Positions 1-9,700 of a stretch of DNA of 64,000 bases are shown in pieces. Below the pieces are notes generated by a model that worked only from the letters and a program-made list of their open reading frames with translations, had not been told where the DNA came from and did no database searches. This DNA is from Polyangiaceae bacterium (lineage in GTDB: Bacteria; Myxococcota_A; Polyangia; Polyangiales; Polyangiaceae): positions 674,088 through 738,087 of the forward strand of contig JADJRH010000002.1 in assembly GCA_016712345.1 (NCBI GenBank). Reading direction: 5' to 3'. The translations under genes were made by a program, and so were the position numbers. Numbering within the stretch: the stretch's first letter is position 1; each line of letters begins with the position of its first letter.

Positions 1-276
1 TGCAAAGGCCACGACGCCTGCGCTCCGCGTCCAATGGCCTCGTTTAGCCCCGACGTGTGGGCCGAGGGGTTTGAAGTGGCGCGCGAAGACGATTCGCTTG
101 TTCCTCACGGCTGCCCAAACCATCCTCCCCATGGTGCCAACATTTCGGCTGGGTACCCCACTGTTTTCGCCAATGGCAAGCCCGTTGGGTACATCGGTGC
201 GTCGGTGAGTTGGCCTTCCGGTGAAATGGGTACGGGAAGGCCGAGCGTGTTTGTGGGCGAGCGAGCCGGTGGGTAG
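1..276 (+). CDS. PAAR-domain protein, 5' end outside window
   Basis: The reading frame is open from base 1 to a TAG stop at 274-276, and an ATG at 34 is unlikely to be the real start because the PAAR signature already begins upstream of it (CKGHDACAPRP). Further motifs are PHGCPNHPPHG, GYPTVFANGKP and MGTGRPSVFVG, the Cys/His-containing turns and repeated PTVF/PSVF-NGKP strands of PAAR proteins. In that family the conical PAAR domain caps VgrG spikes of type VI or related contractile systems and can carry effectors. Here only the C-terminal ~91 residues are visible and no effector domain follows, so it looks like a stand-alone tip. No VgrG or sheath gene is in view. About 165 bp without a clear gene separate it from the next lipoprotein gene. 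Confidence 0.72.
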   Translation, partial: CKGHDACAPRPMASFSPDVWAEGFEVAREDDSLVPHGCPNHPPHGANISAGYPTVFANGKPVGYIGASVSWPSGEMGTGRPSVFVGERAGG

Positions 277-441
277 ACACCCTCGCAGATGATGTTGCAC
301 CCCCGACGTGTTGTGTACACATGTGACGCTGTTGGGCGATGACCGACGCCGCTGAGGCTCCCGTGGCTGTGTGGGTTGCGGGTCGTGCGATTGTGATGGA
401 TCGTTGAACCTGGGCGTGCTGACCGGGTGTAGACTTCGGTC

Positions 442-1503
442 ATGCGTACACTTCGCCTTTCTTGGTCGCGCACCGCCGGAGCGCTTCCGCTCGTTGTTTT
501 TGCCGCTGTGAGCGCCGGGTGTGATTCAGACGTTGTAACGCAAAGCACTTCGGCCGGGGGCAGTTCGTCCACTTCCACAGCGGGTGCGGGGGGCACATCT
601 TCAGGCGGAGCGGGCGGCGTTGGGGGTGTTTTGTTCGGCGGGGGTGGTACAACCGGCACGGGGACGACAACGAGTACACAAACGGGCTTGTGCAACGATG
701 TTTCCCAGGAGCAGACCTTTGTGGTTGCGCTGCCCGACCCCGGTGTGGTTGCGGAGCCGGGGCAGATCTGCGCGCAAAACCCTCCAACCGTGGTGAGCAA
801 CACGGCGGCGCGTGTGACGTTGACCAAATATTCGCAGGCGCTCAACCTGGCAATGGGGTTTGTCGCGATTGCCGCACCGCTCGACGGAACGGTGGTGGGG
901 ACGCCGACGGTGGAAGTGGTTTCGGCTCAGACAAATGAGCTTCTTGGGATGGTTGTCACCGATGTTCAGCCCACGCAGGGAGGTTTTACCTTCCATGCGG
1001 AATGGCCTCAAATGCTCAATTTGCCGCCTGAATCGTGGGTGAACATGACAGTGAAGACAACTTTCACGTCGCAGTGTGGACCCGGTGCCAATGACACGCG
1101 GGTTGTGGAGTCAATCACCAACATTCATCTCTGTTTTGAAGGCAGCGATCTTGTATGGGTAAGCTCGGGGGACGAGTGTAAGGTGTGTGAGATCATCGCT
1201 GAAATGGCTCCAAGTCCGATTGTTTCTGACAAGCGGAGGGATGATCTACCCCTTGCGCGGGCGCTCCGGCTTCGCGTTCGTCCGATTGTAAAAGTGGGCC
1301 GTCAGGTGGTGCTCATGGCCGAAAACGACGGTGGGGAAGGGGTGGAGTATCACTGGCAGGTTTCAGGCGGTGAGGTGGAACGCGTGGCTCCCGACGTGGT
1401 GGTGTGGACTCCGCCAAAAGGGGGTGGTCGACACTTGATTCAGGCGGCTGTTACTGGAGAACATACCGCGGGTGTGGCGTCGTATACTCTGGAGGCGGCA
1501 TGA
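442..1503 (+). CDS. Lipoprotein with Gly/Ser/Thr-rich linker and Ig/PKD-like C-terminus
   Basis: A 353-residue protein. An Arg-containing N-terminus and hydrophobic segment lead to the lipobox VSAGC with the lipidated Cys at residue 27. A low-complexity Gly/Ser/Thr linker (about 35-80) follows, typical of myxobacterial surface lipoproteins. The central part has several Cys (QICAQN, TSQCGPG, DECKVCE) that could form disulfides, and the last ~80 residues look like a beta-sandwich (VLMAENDGG, YHWQVSGG), resembling PKD/Ig folds that often bind partners or carbohydrate. The predicted location is the periplasmic or outer face of the envelope. Its TGA stop overlaps the next ATG (ATGA at 1500), so it is probably translationally coupled to the radical SAM gene. 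The function is unknown. Confidence 0.8.
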   Translation: MRTLRLSWSRTAGALPLVVFAAVSAGCDSDVVTQSTSAGGSSSTSTAGAGGTSSGGAGGVGGVLFGGGGTTGTGTTTSTQTGLCNDVSQEQTFVVALPDPGVVAEPGQICAQNPPTVVSNTAARVTLTKYSQALNLAMGFVAIAAPLDGTVVGTPTVEVVSAQTNELLGMVVTDVQPTQGGFTFHAEWPQMLNLPPESWVNMTVKTTFTSQCGPGANDTRVVESITNIHLCFEGSDLVWVSSGDECKVCEIIAEMAPSPIVSDKRRDDLPLARALRLRVRPIVKVGRQVVLMAENDGGEGVEYHWQVSGGEVERVAPDVVVWTPPKGGGRHLIQAAVTGEHTAGVASYTLEAA

Positions 1504-3149
1504 GCGGCGCGGGCAGGCGCCTTCAAAAGGCCGTGCTGATTGGGCCCATTCAACAAGAAAACCTGGCGTTGCAATACCTGGCGGCGTCGGCAAGGCGAGC
1601 GGGTCACCAGGTGGAAGTGGTGGCGTATAACGACCGCGCCGAGCTTGACCAAACTGTTGAACGGGCGCTGGCATCGTCGCCTGACTTGATAGGGGTGGGG
1701 CTTGCGTTTCAGAATGCGATTCAGGATTATATTGAACTTCTGAGTGCGCTCCGTCCGCGTGGTTTCAAAGGGCATTTGACGTGCGGTGGTCATGTTCCAA
1801 CGTTTTGTTATCGCGATCTGATGAGGGACATTCCCGACTTGGACACGGCAGTCAGGCACGATGGGGAACATACCCTTGTTGAGATGTTGGATCGGATGGC
1901 GGACGAAAAGCCGGTGCGCGGATTGGCCGGTTTGGTTTGGCGCGAAGGGGAAGGGGTTGTGGAGGGCCCTGTGAGGCAGGCCCTGAATGACATTGACGGT
2001 TTGCCACCGGCGGCTCGCAGTGCCGAACCTTACCTTGTGGGCGGCACGGTGGTAGACTTTGTGATCACCGCCCGAGGCTGCGTTGGGGAATGCAGTTATT
2101 GTAGTATTGCGGCGTTCACTTCAGAAATGGGGGTAAGTTATCGTCTGCGCAATCCCGCGGCGGTGGCGGAGGAAATTGCGGCGAGTTACCACGAGCGGGC
2201 GGCGCGCGTGGTGTTTGTACAGGATGATTTGTTTGTGCTGCCGCGTGAAAAAAAGACAGTGGAGCGCACGCGCGCGCTCCGCGAGGCGCTCACATCGCGG
2301 GGCGTGGGCGATGTGGTGTTTTGGGTAAAAGGCCGGCCTGAAACAATGACGCCGGGAACATGTCAGGCGCTTCGAGAAATGGGGGCGATTCACTTGTTTT
2401 TGGGGGTTGAAAGCGCTTCGGCGAAGCGCCTCGACTATTTGGGGCGCACGCATCTACCCATTCATAATCAAAACGCCATTCAGGTGTGTCGCGATTATGG
2501 GATTGTGCCTTCGTTCAACTTTATGTTGTTCGATCCCGACTGTTCGCTGGATGACATTGATGCAACGCTCGACTTGGCGGAGCAGCACTTGGACCTTCCA
2601 TGGAATGTGTGCCGAACCGAGGTGTACTCAGGGACTGAGTTGCTTTCGCGTTTACAAGCCGAAGGGAGGCTTGAAGGGGATTATAAGAGTTACGGTTACC
2701 GCATGAATGATGCGCGCGCGGAGGTGATGTTTCGTATTTTGCGTGTGAGTTTGCACGAGCGGGCGCTTGCGTGTGAGAGCCTTCTCAATCGGCTTATCAG
2801 TCTGTCATTTGCGCGTCAGATTCATGAGCACTTTTTTCCCGGACCTACCACTGCGGCGTTTGCCAAAAAAGTGGTTGAATTGGGGGTTACTGCAAGGCGG
2901 GATACATTGCGCGTTCTTCGAGAAACAATGGCGTTTGTGCGGGCTGTTGACGTGCGCGATGCTCAAGCGGTGAGACGCTACGCGGTGGAGCAGGCGCTCG
3001 CAATTCAACTGCGCGACCTTTCGCTGAAGGCCCAGACGGAGGAGTTGTGGCAGCTCTCGCATGTGCGCGGACTGCGCTTGTGGGCGGGGCGTGGTGTGAC
3101 GCCGGCGGGGCGAGCGCGCGTCGGCTACGGCGTTGCGGCGGGGTCTTGA
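1500..3149 (+). CDS. B12-binding domain radical SAM protein
   Basis: A 549-residue protein. The start is the ATG at 1500, which overlaps the preceding stop; the frame is open further upstream but inside the previous gene. The N-terminal ~130 residues have a Rossmann-like cobalamin-binding layout (PIQQENLALQYLAASARRAGH, then DLIGVGLAFQNAI and CGGHVPTF). A radical SAM core follows with the CX3CX2C cluster ARGCVGECSYC (Cys194, Cys198, Cys201) that would bind the [4Fe-4S] cluster and S-adenosylmethionine, then the barrel strands FVQDDLFV and HLFLGVESAS. The C-terminal ~150 residues are helical and unassigned. Such enzymes perform radical methylations or rearrangements; the substrate cannot be read from the sequence. 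It lies between a lipoprotein gene and a membrane protein gene, only 2 bp before the latter, which suggests a shared envelope-related role. Confidence 0.88.
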   Translation: MSGAGRRLQKAVLIGPIQQENLALQYLAASARRAGHQVEVVAYNDRAELDQTVERALASSPDLIGVGLAFQNAIQDYIELLSALRPRGFKGHLTCGGHVPTFCYRDLMRDIPDLDTAVRHDGEHTLVEMLDRMADEKPVRGLAGLVWREGEGVVEGPVRQALNDIDGLPPAARSAEPYLVGGTVVDFVITARGCVGECSYCSIAAFTSEMGVSYRLRNPAAVAEEIAASYHERAARVVFVQDDLFVLPREKKTVERTRALREALTSRGVGDVVFWVKGRPETMTPGTCQALREMGAIHLFLGVESASAKRLDYLGRTHLPIHNQNAIQVCRDYGIVPSFNFMLFDPDCSLDDIDATLDLAEQHLDLPWNVCRTEVYSGTELLSRLQAEGRLEGDYKSYGYRMNDARAEVMFRILRVSLHERALACESLLNRLISLSFARQIHEHFFPGPTTAAFAKKVVELGVTARRDTLRVLRETMAFVRAVDVRDAQAVRRYAVEQALAIQLRDLSLKAQTEELWQLSHVRGLRLWAGRGVTPAGRARVGYGVAAGS

Positions 3150-3151
3150 CA

Positions 3152-4216
3152 ATGGTGTACACATTGTTCGAGGGGCGGTTTTGTCGCGTGTTGACGGCGG
3201 CGGGTGTGTTGACGGCGGCGCTTGTTTGCACTGAAAACGCTGGCGCGGATGTGGCGGTTGCGGGAACGCACATTCTACCCTCAGATGCGGTGTTTACCGG
3301 GGTGAACGACTTTCCGAAATTTCGGTTTGTGGTGGCGGTTCACTCGCATCGACCAAGCCCGGAGGAGATGCCGTCGATGCCCATTCCAGAGCCGTCGGCG
3401 GTGAAGGAGGGTGAACCCGTACCTATTCACAAGGTGTTTTTTCAGGAGTTGAGGGCCATCCCGTTGGATGCTCCCGATCCCGTGCCGGATGCGTGGGTAT
3501 TGGCGTCAAACGCGCCTACTTCGGGCTCGTTTACTCGGCATCCGGTGCGTGTACCCATTGGGTCGGATGAGGTGAGTGCCCGGGCGTATTACCATGTTCG
3601 TCAGGTGGAGGCCGGGTGGATTTCGGTGGAGTTGTTGGGCGCGGATCTGCTTTTGAAGGATGGATCCAAAAAGCCTCATGTGAAGGTGATTCCGGTTTCG
3701 TACGCGGTAGAATCGTTTGAGGCGGAGCCGGGTTGGAAGCTCTTTTTGATGCCGGATCCCAAGTGGCCGGCTGGGGCGGTTTCTCTACCCGCGGTTCGAT
3801 ATGGGGTTGGAGATGAGTTGGTGCTGACGCCGGGGCCTCGAACGCTTGTGGCTGTAAAGGGGGACGTTGGGCCGTCGGGCAGTCTTGATGGTAAAGAATA
3901 CAGAGTGTGGGGTCGTCCGTTGGATGCGTTTCAAACGGATGAGGTGGCGCCGGAAAGTGGAGCTGTGGGCCGTCAGGTTCGACTGCACGTGGAGATTGGG
4001 TCTGAAGGTAAGTTGGACATTTCGCTGGGCGAGCGTTTTCGAAATGGGGAGGGGGATTGGTTTGAGGATGCCGATCTGACATTCCCTGTGGAGGGGGTGT
4101 TGCGGCGTGAGCACAAGATTGCTCTGGGGGCTCTCGGGATCCTGGCGATTGGACTTTTGGGGGGTGGAGTTTGGTTTGTTCGCCGGCGCAGAAAGCGGGC
4201 AGGCTCACCGAGCTGA
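3152..4216 (+). CDS. Type-I membrane protein of unknown function
   Basis: A 354-residue protein starting at ATG 3152, 2 bp after the radical SAM stop, so it is the third gene of the same operon. An N-terminal hydrophobic stretch (LTAAGVLTAALVC, cleavage likely near residue 30 at NAGADVA) looks like a signal peptide. A periplasmic portion rich in V, P and F follows. One strong transmembrane helix near the C-terminus (IALGALGILAIGLLGGGVWF) is followed by the basic tail VRRRRKRAGSPS. The layout, export signal plus C-terminal anchor with Arg tail, is similar in plan to MYXO-CTERM proteins but lacks the Cys-containing MYXO-CTERM motif. I recognise no enzymatic motif. Confidence 0.75.
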   Translation: MVYTLFEGRFCRVLTAAGVLTAALVCTENAGADVAVAGTHILPSDAVFTGVNDFPKFRFVVAVHSHRPSPEEMPSMPIPEPSAVKEGEPVPIHKVFFQELRAIPLDAPDPVPDAWVLASNAPTSGSFTRHPVRVPIGSDEVSARAYYHVRQVEAGWISVELLGADLLLKDGSKKPHVKVIPVSYAVESFEAEPGWKLFLMPDPKWPAGAVSLPAVRYGVGDELVLTPGPRTLVAVKGDVGPSGSLDGKEYRVWGRPLDAFQTDEVAPESGAVGRQVRLHVEIGSEGKLDISLGERFRNGEGDWFEDADLTFPVEGVLRREHKIALGALGILAIGLLGGGVWFVRRRRKRAGSPS

Positions 4217-4330
4217 GCGATTGTCAACCAGTGGGGATGGGTAGATTTGTGGTGAGGAGATCGGCGTGCCGTGCGCTGCCCGAGGAGATCGACCGACGGA
4301 TGAGCGTGCGCAGCAGCGCCATTTCTTAAG

Positions 4331-4477
4331 AAAACAACGTTGGATGGGGCTCGATGCGCGGCGCAGGCAAGGCGCCCGTGAGGAGCGCGCGGAGCGTAGT
4401 TGGATCTACGTGAGCACGCACCGCAGCGGGCAACGCCGCCTGAGCCGATGCAGCGAGCCTCTAGACAACGTTGTTTT
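4331..4477. repeat. 147-bp element with 12-bp perfect inverted termini
   Basis: The bases AAAACAACGTTG (4331-4342) recur exactly inverted as CAACGTTGTTTT (4466-4477). The interior is GC-rich with small complementary blocks and no credible ORF. The right terminus overlaps the stop codon (4476-4478) of the reverse-strand gene that ends here, so the unit may double as the 3' end or terminator of that gene. The form fits a small non-autonomous mobile or REP-like unit; the mobility is inference. Confidence 0.5.
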
Positions 4478-5954
4478 AGCGGCTGCCGGTTTGGTTTTTA
4501 GGCTTCGGCGGGGCAGTCAACTTGGCAATGATCGTTTGGGGGAAGACGATCACGTCGGCATACCAGAGCGACGACGGGCTGAAGATGGGGTTACGGAATT
4601 TGCCGTTGTCGTGAAGGATGTTGTTGTTGTTGTTGTACCCAATGTCGACGCCGAGTTCGTCAATGACCTGATAGTAGAGCGATACGTCGAAGTTGGTGGT
4701 TTGGCGCAGGTAGCTGCGGGCTTCATCGAGGTCAACACAGCCGGTGGCAAGTTGAACGTCGCAGTCGTTGCCCTTTTGTGAGAACGGAACATCCCACGAC
4801 ACGCCGAGCGAGCCGTTGAGTTGAAGGTCACCGTAGAGGGGCAAGAAGAAGGACAAACCGGCGTTGAAGCGATTTTCAACGTTGGCGCCGCCGCGGAGAA
4901 TGTCGCTCTCAATGGGCGCGCCGCGCGAGTCTTGTCGGGGGCGGTTGAGATTGGTGTTGATGGGAACCGTGCTGTTCCAGAACTGGTGTGTCCACCCGCC
5001 CGAAAGGGTAAGAGTGATGTTGCCCAAGTAGTCAGACGCCGAGCCGAGCAACTTGACTTGCTGACGCAGGGCGGCGTTGAGGTTGGTGCCCAGGTAGAGC
5101 CCGTTGCTGAGGGCATACGGAGAGGTGGGTAGAATGAGTTGACCACCGACAACGGCCTGCGTTCTATACTCGGCGGCACCGGCAAGGGTAGGGTCGCGAG
5201 CCAAAGCGCCCGCAGCCGTTCCACCTTCACCCGCACCCCAGGCCGCAATCGCAATGGTGTCTGTCAGGCGGATGGGGATGTTGTTGAGTTCAGGCTGATA
5301 TTGGCGCGTTGTAAAATCGTTGTTGGTGTACTCGGTGGTGACCGCGACCACGGTGCTGGCGCGAACGGCGTGTTTACCTTCACGATAAAGGAAGGCGCCG
5401 GGTACGAATGTCCACGTTTGTGTGTACACATCGGTTTCGTTGGAGCCCACTCCGGTAAACCCGTCGACGTAGTCGGTGGAGGTGACGGTTCCGAACGTGG
5501 AGGCGGAAACTTGGTGGGTCCACGCGACGACGCTGCCTGCGAACCGCTGCAACAGGGACATCCCCTTGGGCTTTTCAGGCGGGGGCGGCGGCGGTTGCTG
5601 CGGAGGCGGGGGCGGCGGTTGGGGTTGCACTGTGGGCGCGACCGGGGGCGGCGCCGGAGCTACGGCAGGCGGCGCGGGAGGCGCATTGGGATCTTGCGGC
5701 GCGGCTTGCGGGGCACCGGGCGTTGCGGGCGGGGGCGGCGCAGGCTGAGCGGTGCTCGTGGTGGTGGCCGTGGGGGCCGGAGCCGGGGGCGCGTTGGGAT
5801 CCGCGGTTCCGGGCGGGGGCGGCGCGTTGGGATCGGCGGTGGTGGTTGGAGCGGGCGCGGGCGTTGTGGGCGCGGGCGCGGGCTGAGCCTGTGCAACTGC
5901 GGCTGCTGCGAGGCCCGCGGTTGTCAGTGCTACTGCTAGAAACTTGGTCTTCAC
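4476..5954 (-). CDS. Proline-rich secreted protein with outer-membrane beta-barrel-like domain
   Basis: About 492 residues if the GTG at 5954 is the start. That choice places a purine-rich GAGGACGAGG upstream and gives a clean signal peptide (KTKFLAVALTTAGLAAAAV, cleavage after AQA); the frame is open further upstream but those residues are basic and unlike a leader. Residues ~25-130 are a Pro/Ala/Thr linker with repeated PNAPPPP-type blocks. The C-terminal ~330 residues alternate polar and aromatic/hydrophobic residues in the manner of a transmembrane beta barrel, with strands such as GAFLYREGKHAVRAS and ELGVDIGYNNNNN, and end with a hydrophobic strand followed by a Lys/Pro tail. The likely location is the outer membrane, with the linker crossing the periplasm. 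I recognise no specific family. Confidence 0.7.
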   Translation of the reverse strand: MKTKFLAVALTTAGLAAAAVAQAQPAPAPTTPAPAPTTTADPNAPPPPGTADPNAPPAPAPTATTTSTAQPAPPPPATPGAPQAAPQDPNAPPAPPAVAPAPPPVAPTVQPQPPPPPPQQPPPPPPEKPKGMSLLQRFAGSVVAWTHQVSASTFGTVTSTDYVDGFTGVGSNETDVYTQTWTFVPGAFLYREGKHAVRASTVVAVTTEYTNNDFTTRQYQPELNNIPIRLTDTIAIAAWGAGEGGTAAGALARDPTLAGAAEYRTQAVVGGQLILPTSPYALSNGLYLGTNLNAALRQQVKLLGSASDYLGNITLTLSGGWTHQFWNSTVPINTNLNRPRQDSRGAPIESDILRGGANVENRFNAGLSFFLPLYGDLQLNGSLGVSWDVPFSQKGNDCDVQLATGCVDLDEARSYLRQTTNFDVSLYYQVIDELGVDIGYNNNNNILHDNGKFRNPIFSPSSLWYADVIVFPQTIIAKLTAPPKPKNQTGSR

Positions 5955-6279
5955 GTCCACCTCGTCCTCAAAAAGTCGTGTGCGATGTCGATCCTCACCG
6001 GAGCCACGTCGCCGAGCGCGCCGGCCCTTCCCATGAGCACCCGTCCGCGTCAACGAGGCATGCGGAACGCGGTGCTCAGGAAAAGCTTCCCGTCTGCTGC
6101 AGGATTTGGGCCGTTGATGATTTGTCGTGAAATGAAGGGTGTTGCGAAAGTGGCGCCGACCGTCGGGAGAGGGGCCGTCACGGTTTGCACCCCGAGGGCG
6201 CGTTCGGATGCTGACGTTCGCGGGAGGGGGGCGCGATCGAAGTTGCGCGTCGGGGGCGAGGATGGACTAAACGACGCGC
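5955..6279. other. Divergent intergenic region
   Basis: 325 bp between two divergently transcribed genes (barrel-like protein on the reverse strand, bactofilin on the forward strand), so it must hold both promoters. I see no convincing -35/-10 pair, no strong hairpin and no ORF with coding character. Confidence 0.5.
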
Positions 6280-6759
6280 ATGGAATCGGGCCGACCGACC
6301 GACGGAACCCTTGCGCGGCCAACGGAGATCACTGCGCTGCTCGGGCGGGGGACTCATTTTGAAGGCAAGCTCTTCTTTGAAGGGCGCGTTCGCGTCGATG
6401 GGAGTTTTCGGGGTGAGATCCGCGGCGATGATGTGCTTGTGATCGGCGACGGCGCGCAGATCGTGGGCGACATTGAAGTGTCGACGTGCATCGTGACGGG
6501 GGGTCAGGTGGAGGGGAACATTCGGGCGCGCGATGCGATTGAGTTGTACGCACCTTCGCGAGTGACGGGGGACTTGCATGCGCCGGCGATTTTTATTGAT
6601 CGAGGTGTGGTGTTTGACGGCAGCTGCAAGATGGCTCCGCTCGACGGAAAAGCGGATGAAGGTGCGTTGGAGCGAGAGAGCGCTTCGCCGCCGATGGACG
6701 AAGAGCCGACCGGTTGGCTCACAGAAACAACGCACGACGACGATCGCGCCCAGTCGTAG
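6280..6759 (+). CDS. Bactofilin (polymer-forming cytoskeletal protein)
   Basis: A 159-residue protein. After a short polar N-terminus come regularly spaced beta-helix rungs: TALLGRGTHFEGKLFFEG, VRVDGSFRGEIRGDDVLVIG, AQIVGDIEVSTCIVTGG and QVEGNIRARDAIELY, ending with ...FDGSCKM. This GxIxG-type ladder is the DUF583/bactofilin fold, which self-assembles into nonpolar filaments. The acidic, Ser-rich C-terminal tail (about 125-159) is unstructured, as is usual in the family. Myxobacterial bactofilins organise chromosome-segregation proteins, cell shape and polar proteins. It is the first gene of an apparent operon: the AddB-like gene starts on the base after its TAG stop. No paralogue lies nearby. 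Confidence 0.92.
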   Translation: MESGRPTDGTLARPTEITALLGRGTHFEGKLFFEGRVRVDGSFRGEIRGDDVLVIGDGAQIVGDIEVSTCIVTGGQVEGNIRARDAIELYAPSRVTGDLHAPAIFIDRGVVFDGSCKMAPLDGKADEGALERESASPPMDEEPTGWLTETTHDDDRAQS

Positions 6760-9700
6760 TTGAGCGCCGTGTCGTTTTCGTCGCCGCCGCTTTTGTTGGT
6801 GCCCACCGAGTCACATGTGGAAGCTGCGCTTGCGTCGCGCGCTCTCGGTGAAGCGGGGGTGCGAGTGCGATCGCTGCGCGGGTTTGTGTTGGATGCGGCT
6901 TCGGTGCTGCTTCCGGCGCTGCGGCCGGCATCACCGATTGCGGTGGCGCTGGCGACGTACGCATCGGTGAAGGAGTTGGCGCGCGAGAAGACGCTGCCGG
7001 GGGCTTCTGAAACGCGAACCGAGGCGACGGCGGCGGCGCTCTCGGCAACGTTGGATCGAGCGATTGGAGCGCTGCGGAGGCGAGGCGCGGAGAGCGTTCC
7101 GGCAAAACGAAGTGTACTCGTTTGGGCGCTCGCCGTGCAGCAACGCGTCGACGCGCGGTTGCGTGAAGCTGGCTGGTTTGACGTTCGAGGTGTGGGGCAC
7201 TTGGTGGCGCGAGCGATTGGAGCGGCGCACGACGATGTGTTGGAGGAATTGGGGGTGGGGGGTGGGATTGTTCTCGCGGGGGTGGCTCCGTGGGACGCCG
7301 ACGATTTGGCTTGGATCGAAGCGTTTCATAAGCGGCTAACAAATGCGGGCGCGCACGGCGTTGTGGTGCGTTTACCGGAGTTTGTGCGCTCCGTTGAAGC
7401 GGGTCAGTGGGCGCTGAGCGGGGCGGCACAACCTCTCGCGGACATGTTGGAGCGGCGCTGGGGAGCGATGTTGGAGCACCCGGAGATCGTGTGGGTGCCG
7501 GCCAAAATGGGACGCGTTTCGCAGGTGCGGGGCGCGCGCACACGCGAGGCGGAAGCGCGCGCCGTTGCGGCGAGCGTTCTCGAAGCGCTGAGCGCCGGGG
7601 TGCCGCCGGAGCGGATGGCGATTGTGGTGCCGAAGACCGCCGACGACGCGGCGACTCGGATGTGTGCGGCGCTTGCGGAAGCGCGTGTACCTTTCACGGA
7701 GCCTCGCGGGCGTTCGATCGCTCACAGTCCCGATGGGCGTGCGGCGCTGACGCTGCTTGCCCTCGCGGAAGGTCCGTTCACGCGCGACGGGCTTTTGGAG
7801 GTGCTGCGCGCGCCCGGACTGTCTGCGGGGGTTTGGGTGGAAGCGCAAAATGAAAACGAGGCGTCCACGCGGGTGATGCGTCTCGCGGCGAGACTGCGCG
7901 ATGTGCCTGTGGACGTGGACGGCTCGGGCCGGCTGTTTGTGGAAGCGCTCACACATTTGGTGGGCGAGTCGCGCGAAGACGCGTGGATGCCGCGCGCCAT
8001 CGAAACGATGGTGAAGAGCATTCGTTGGGTGGCCGAGGGTGGAACGCTGCGCGAGGGGCTTTCACGATTTGTTCGGCTGCTCGATCAATCGAAGCTGGGT
8101 CAGCCGACGGCGATTGAACTGGCAACGGCTCTGAGCGACGAGAAGAAGGGCTTCGGCGCGTTGAACGTGGCAGCGCTCGGTGAAAACGCGAGCGCGCTTC
8201 GGCGGCTGCGTGAGGTGCTCAATGAGTTGGGGGGCGCTTCCGAGGCCCTCGGCCTCGGAAGCGCCCCCCTCTCCGCAGCGGAACTCAGGGCGCTTGTGGC
8301 GGGGCTTTGCGAGCGAACGGGCGCCCGCGCGGGCGGCACCGCCGCCCGCGCGGGCGCCGTTCGCATCGCCAAGCCCGAAGACGTCGCGGGGCTGACGTTT
8401 GAGAAGCTGATCGTGGCCGGGCTGAGCGAAAGCGCATACGGCGATGACGGCGAGGATGAGGTCTTGCTCCTGGGCGAAGACGACGCGATGGAGAATGCGG
8501 CGAAGGGGCGCGCGCCGAAGCGAGCGCTCGCGCTTGCGCGGGCGCTCGCTTCGGCGCGCGACCTTGTGTACACATACTCCACGGGCAACGAAGACGAGCG
8601 TGAAAAACCTCATTCCTTTGTTGTGGAGGCGCTCGGAGCGGGGGTGGATCACGTGTTTGAACCGCCGTCGCGGGTGGCGCCGAAAGCATCGGTTCTGGGG
8701 CCGCGCGGGGCAGAACTTCGGCGGCTCGCCGGAGGGCGCATGCCGAGTGCTGATCTAGGCGAGCGCGTGCGCATTGAAATGGAGCGTTACGCGTTTTTCA
8801 TGGATCCGAAGGTTGTCGCGGGCGACTTCACCGGGCGCATTCGTTTGGAGGAGTTGGGGCACTTGTTGCCCGTGCTTGTGGGTGGCGCTTCTGAAAGTTC
8901 GTCGATCGCTGTGACGGCGATTGAGCGCGCGGCGGGGTGTGCGTTCGCCGGTTTTGCGCGCAGGGTGGTGCGAATCTCAAGGCAGGAAGATGTTCTTGAA
9001 GCGGGGGACGCACGCGAACGCGGGACGCTTGTGCATCGGGCGTTGTCGGCCGCGTTTGAAGCGGTTCGATTGGCGGCGCTCGGCGGGGTGGTTGAAAACG
9101 ACGCTCCGGCGTCGAGCGGCGGGCGGATCGCACCGTTGAGCGAGCGGATGGCGGATCCGAAGACCGCCCGCGCCGCGCTGCTCGGCGTGGCGCGCGAAGC
9201 GGCGGAGCGTGCGCTCGAATTGCAACGCATCGTCTCGCCGCTGCGGCGTGAAGCGATCTTGTCGGCGGTGCGCGATGCGCTCGGCGTGGTCGTGCGCAAT
9301 TGGGAAGAAGACGATGCGTTCGCTTTCTACGCGAGCGAGCAAAAGTTTGGGCGCGGCGCGCCGGAGCCATGGGGGCCTCTTGTGCTCGGTCCCGATGAAG
9401 ACGATCCAGACGCGCCGGATGTGTACGTGGATGGTCAGATCGATCGCATTGACCGGAGCGCGGATGGGCAAAAAGCGCGCGTTGTGGACTACAAAACGGG
9501 GCGCGTGCCGGAGGGAGCCGAACGAAAAGCGGGCCTGCAATTGCCGCTCTATGCAGCGGTTGTGCAGCGCGCACTAAATGTATCCCAAATGGACGCGATG
9601 TTCATTCGCGTGACGAGCCGCGGGATCATTGAGGAGTCGCCGAAGCGCGCGAGCGACCGACTCGTGAAGCCCGAAGATCTGGTGCAGCGCGTGCGGGATG

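Noticed and set aside
105..845. Reverse frame of 246 codons at the window start
   Set aside because: It overlaps both the PAAR end and the lipoprotein gene; its Pro/Thr richness mirrors the Gly/Thr linker.
4266..4781. Forward frame over the inverted-repeat element and the end of the barrel protein gene
   Set aside because: It opposes a well-supported reverse gene and has no ribosome site or recognisable protein.
5139..5939. Forward Gly/Arg-rich frame
   Set aside because: It is antisense to the Pro/Ala linker of the reverse-strand secreted protein; Pro-rich GC sequence gives a Gly/Arg shadow.
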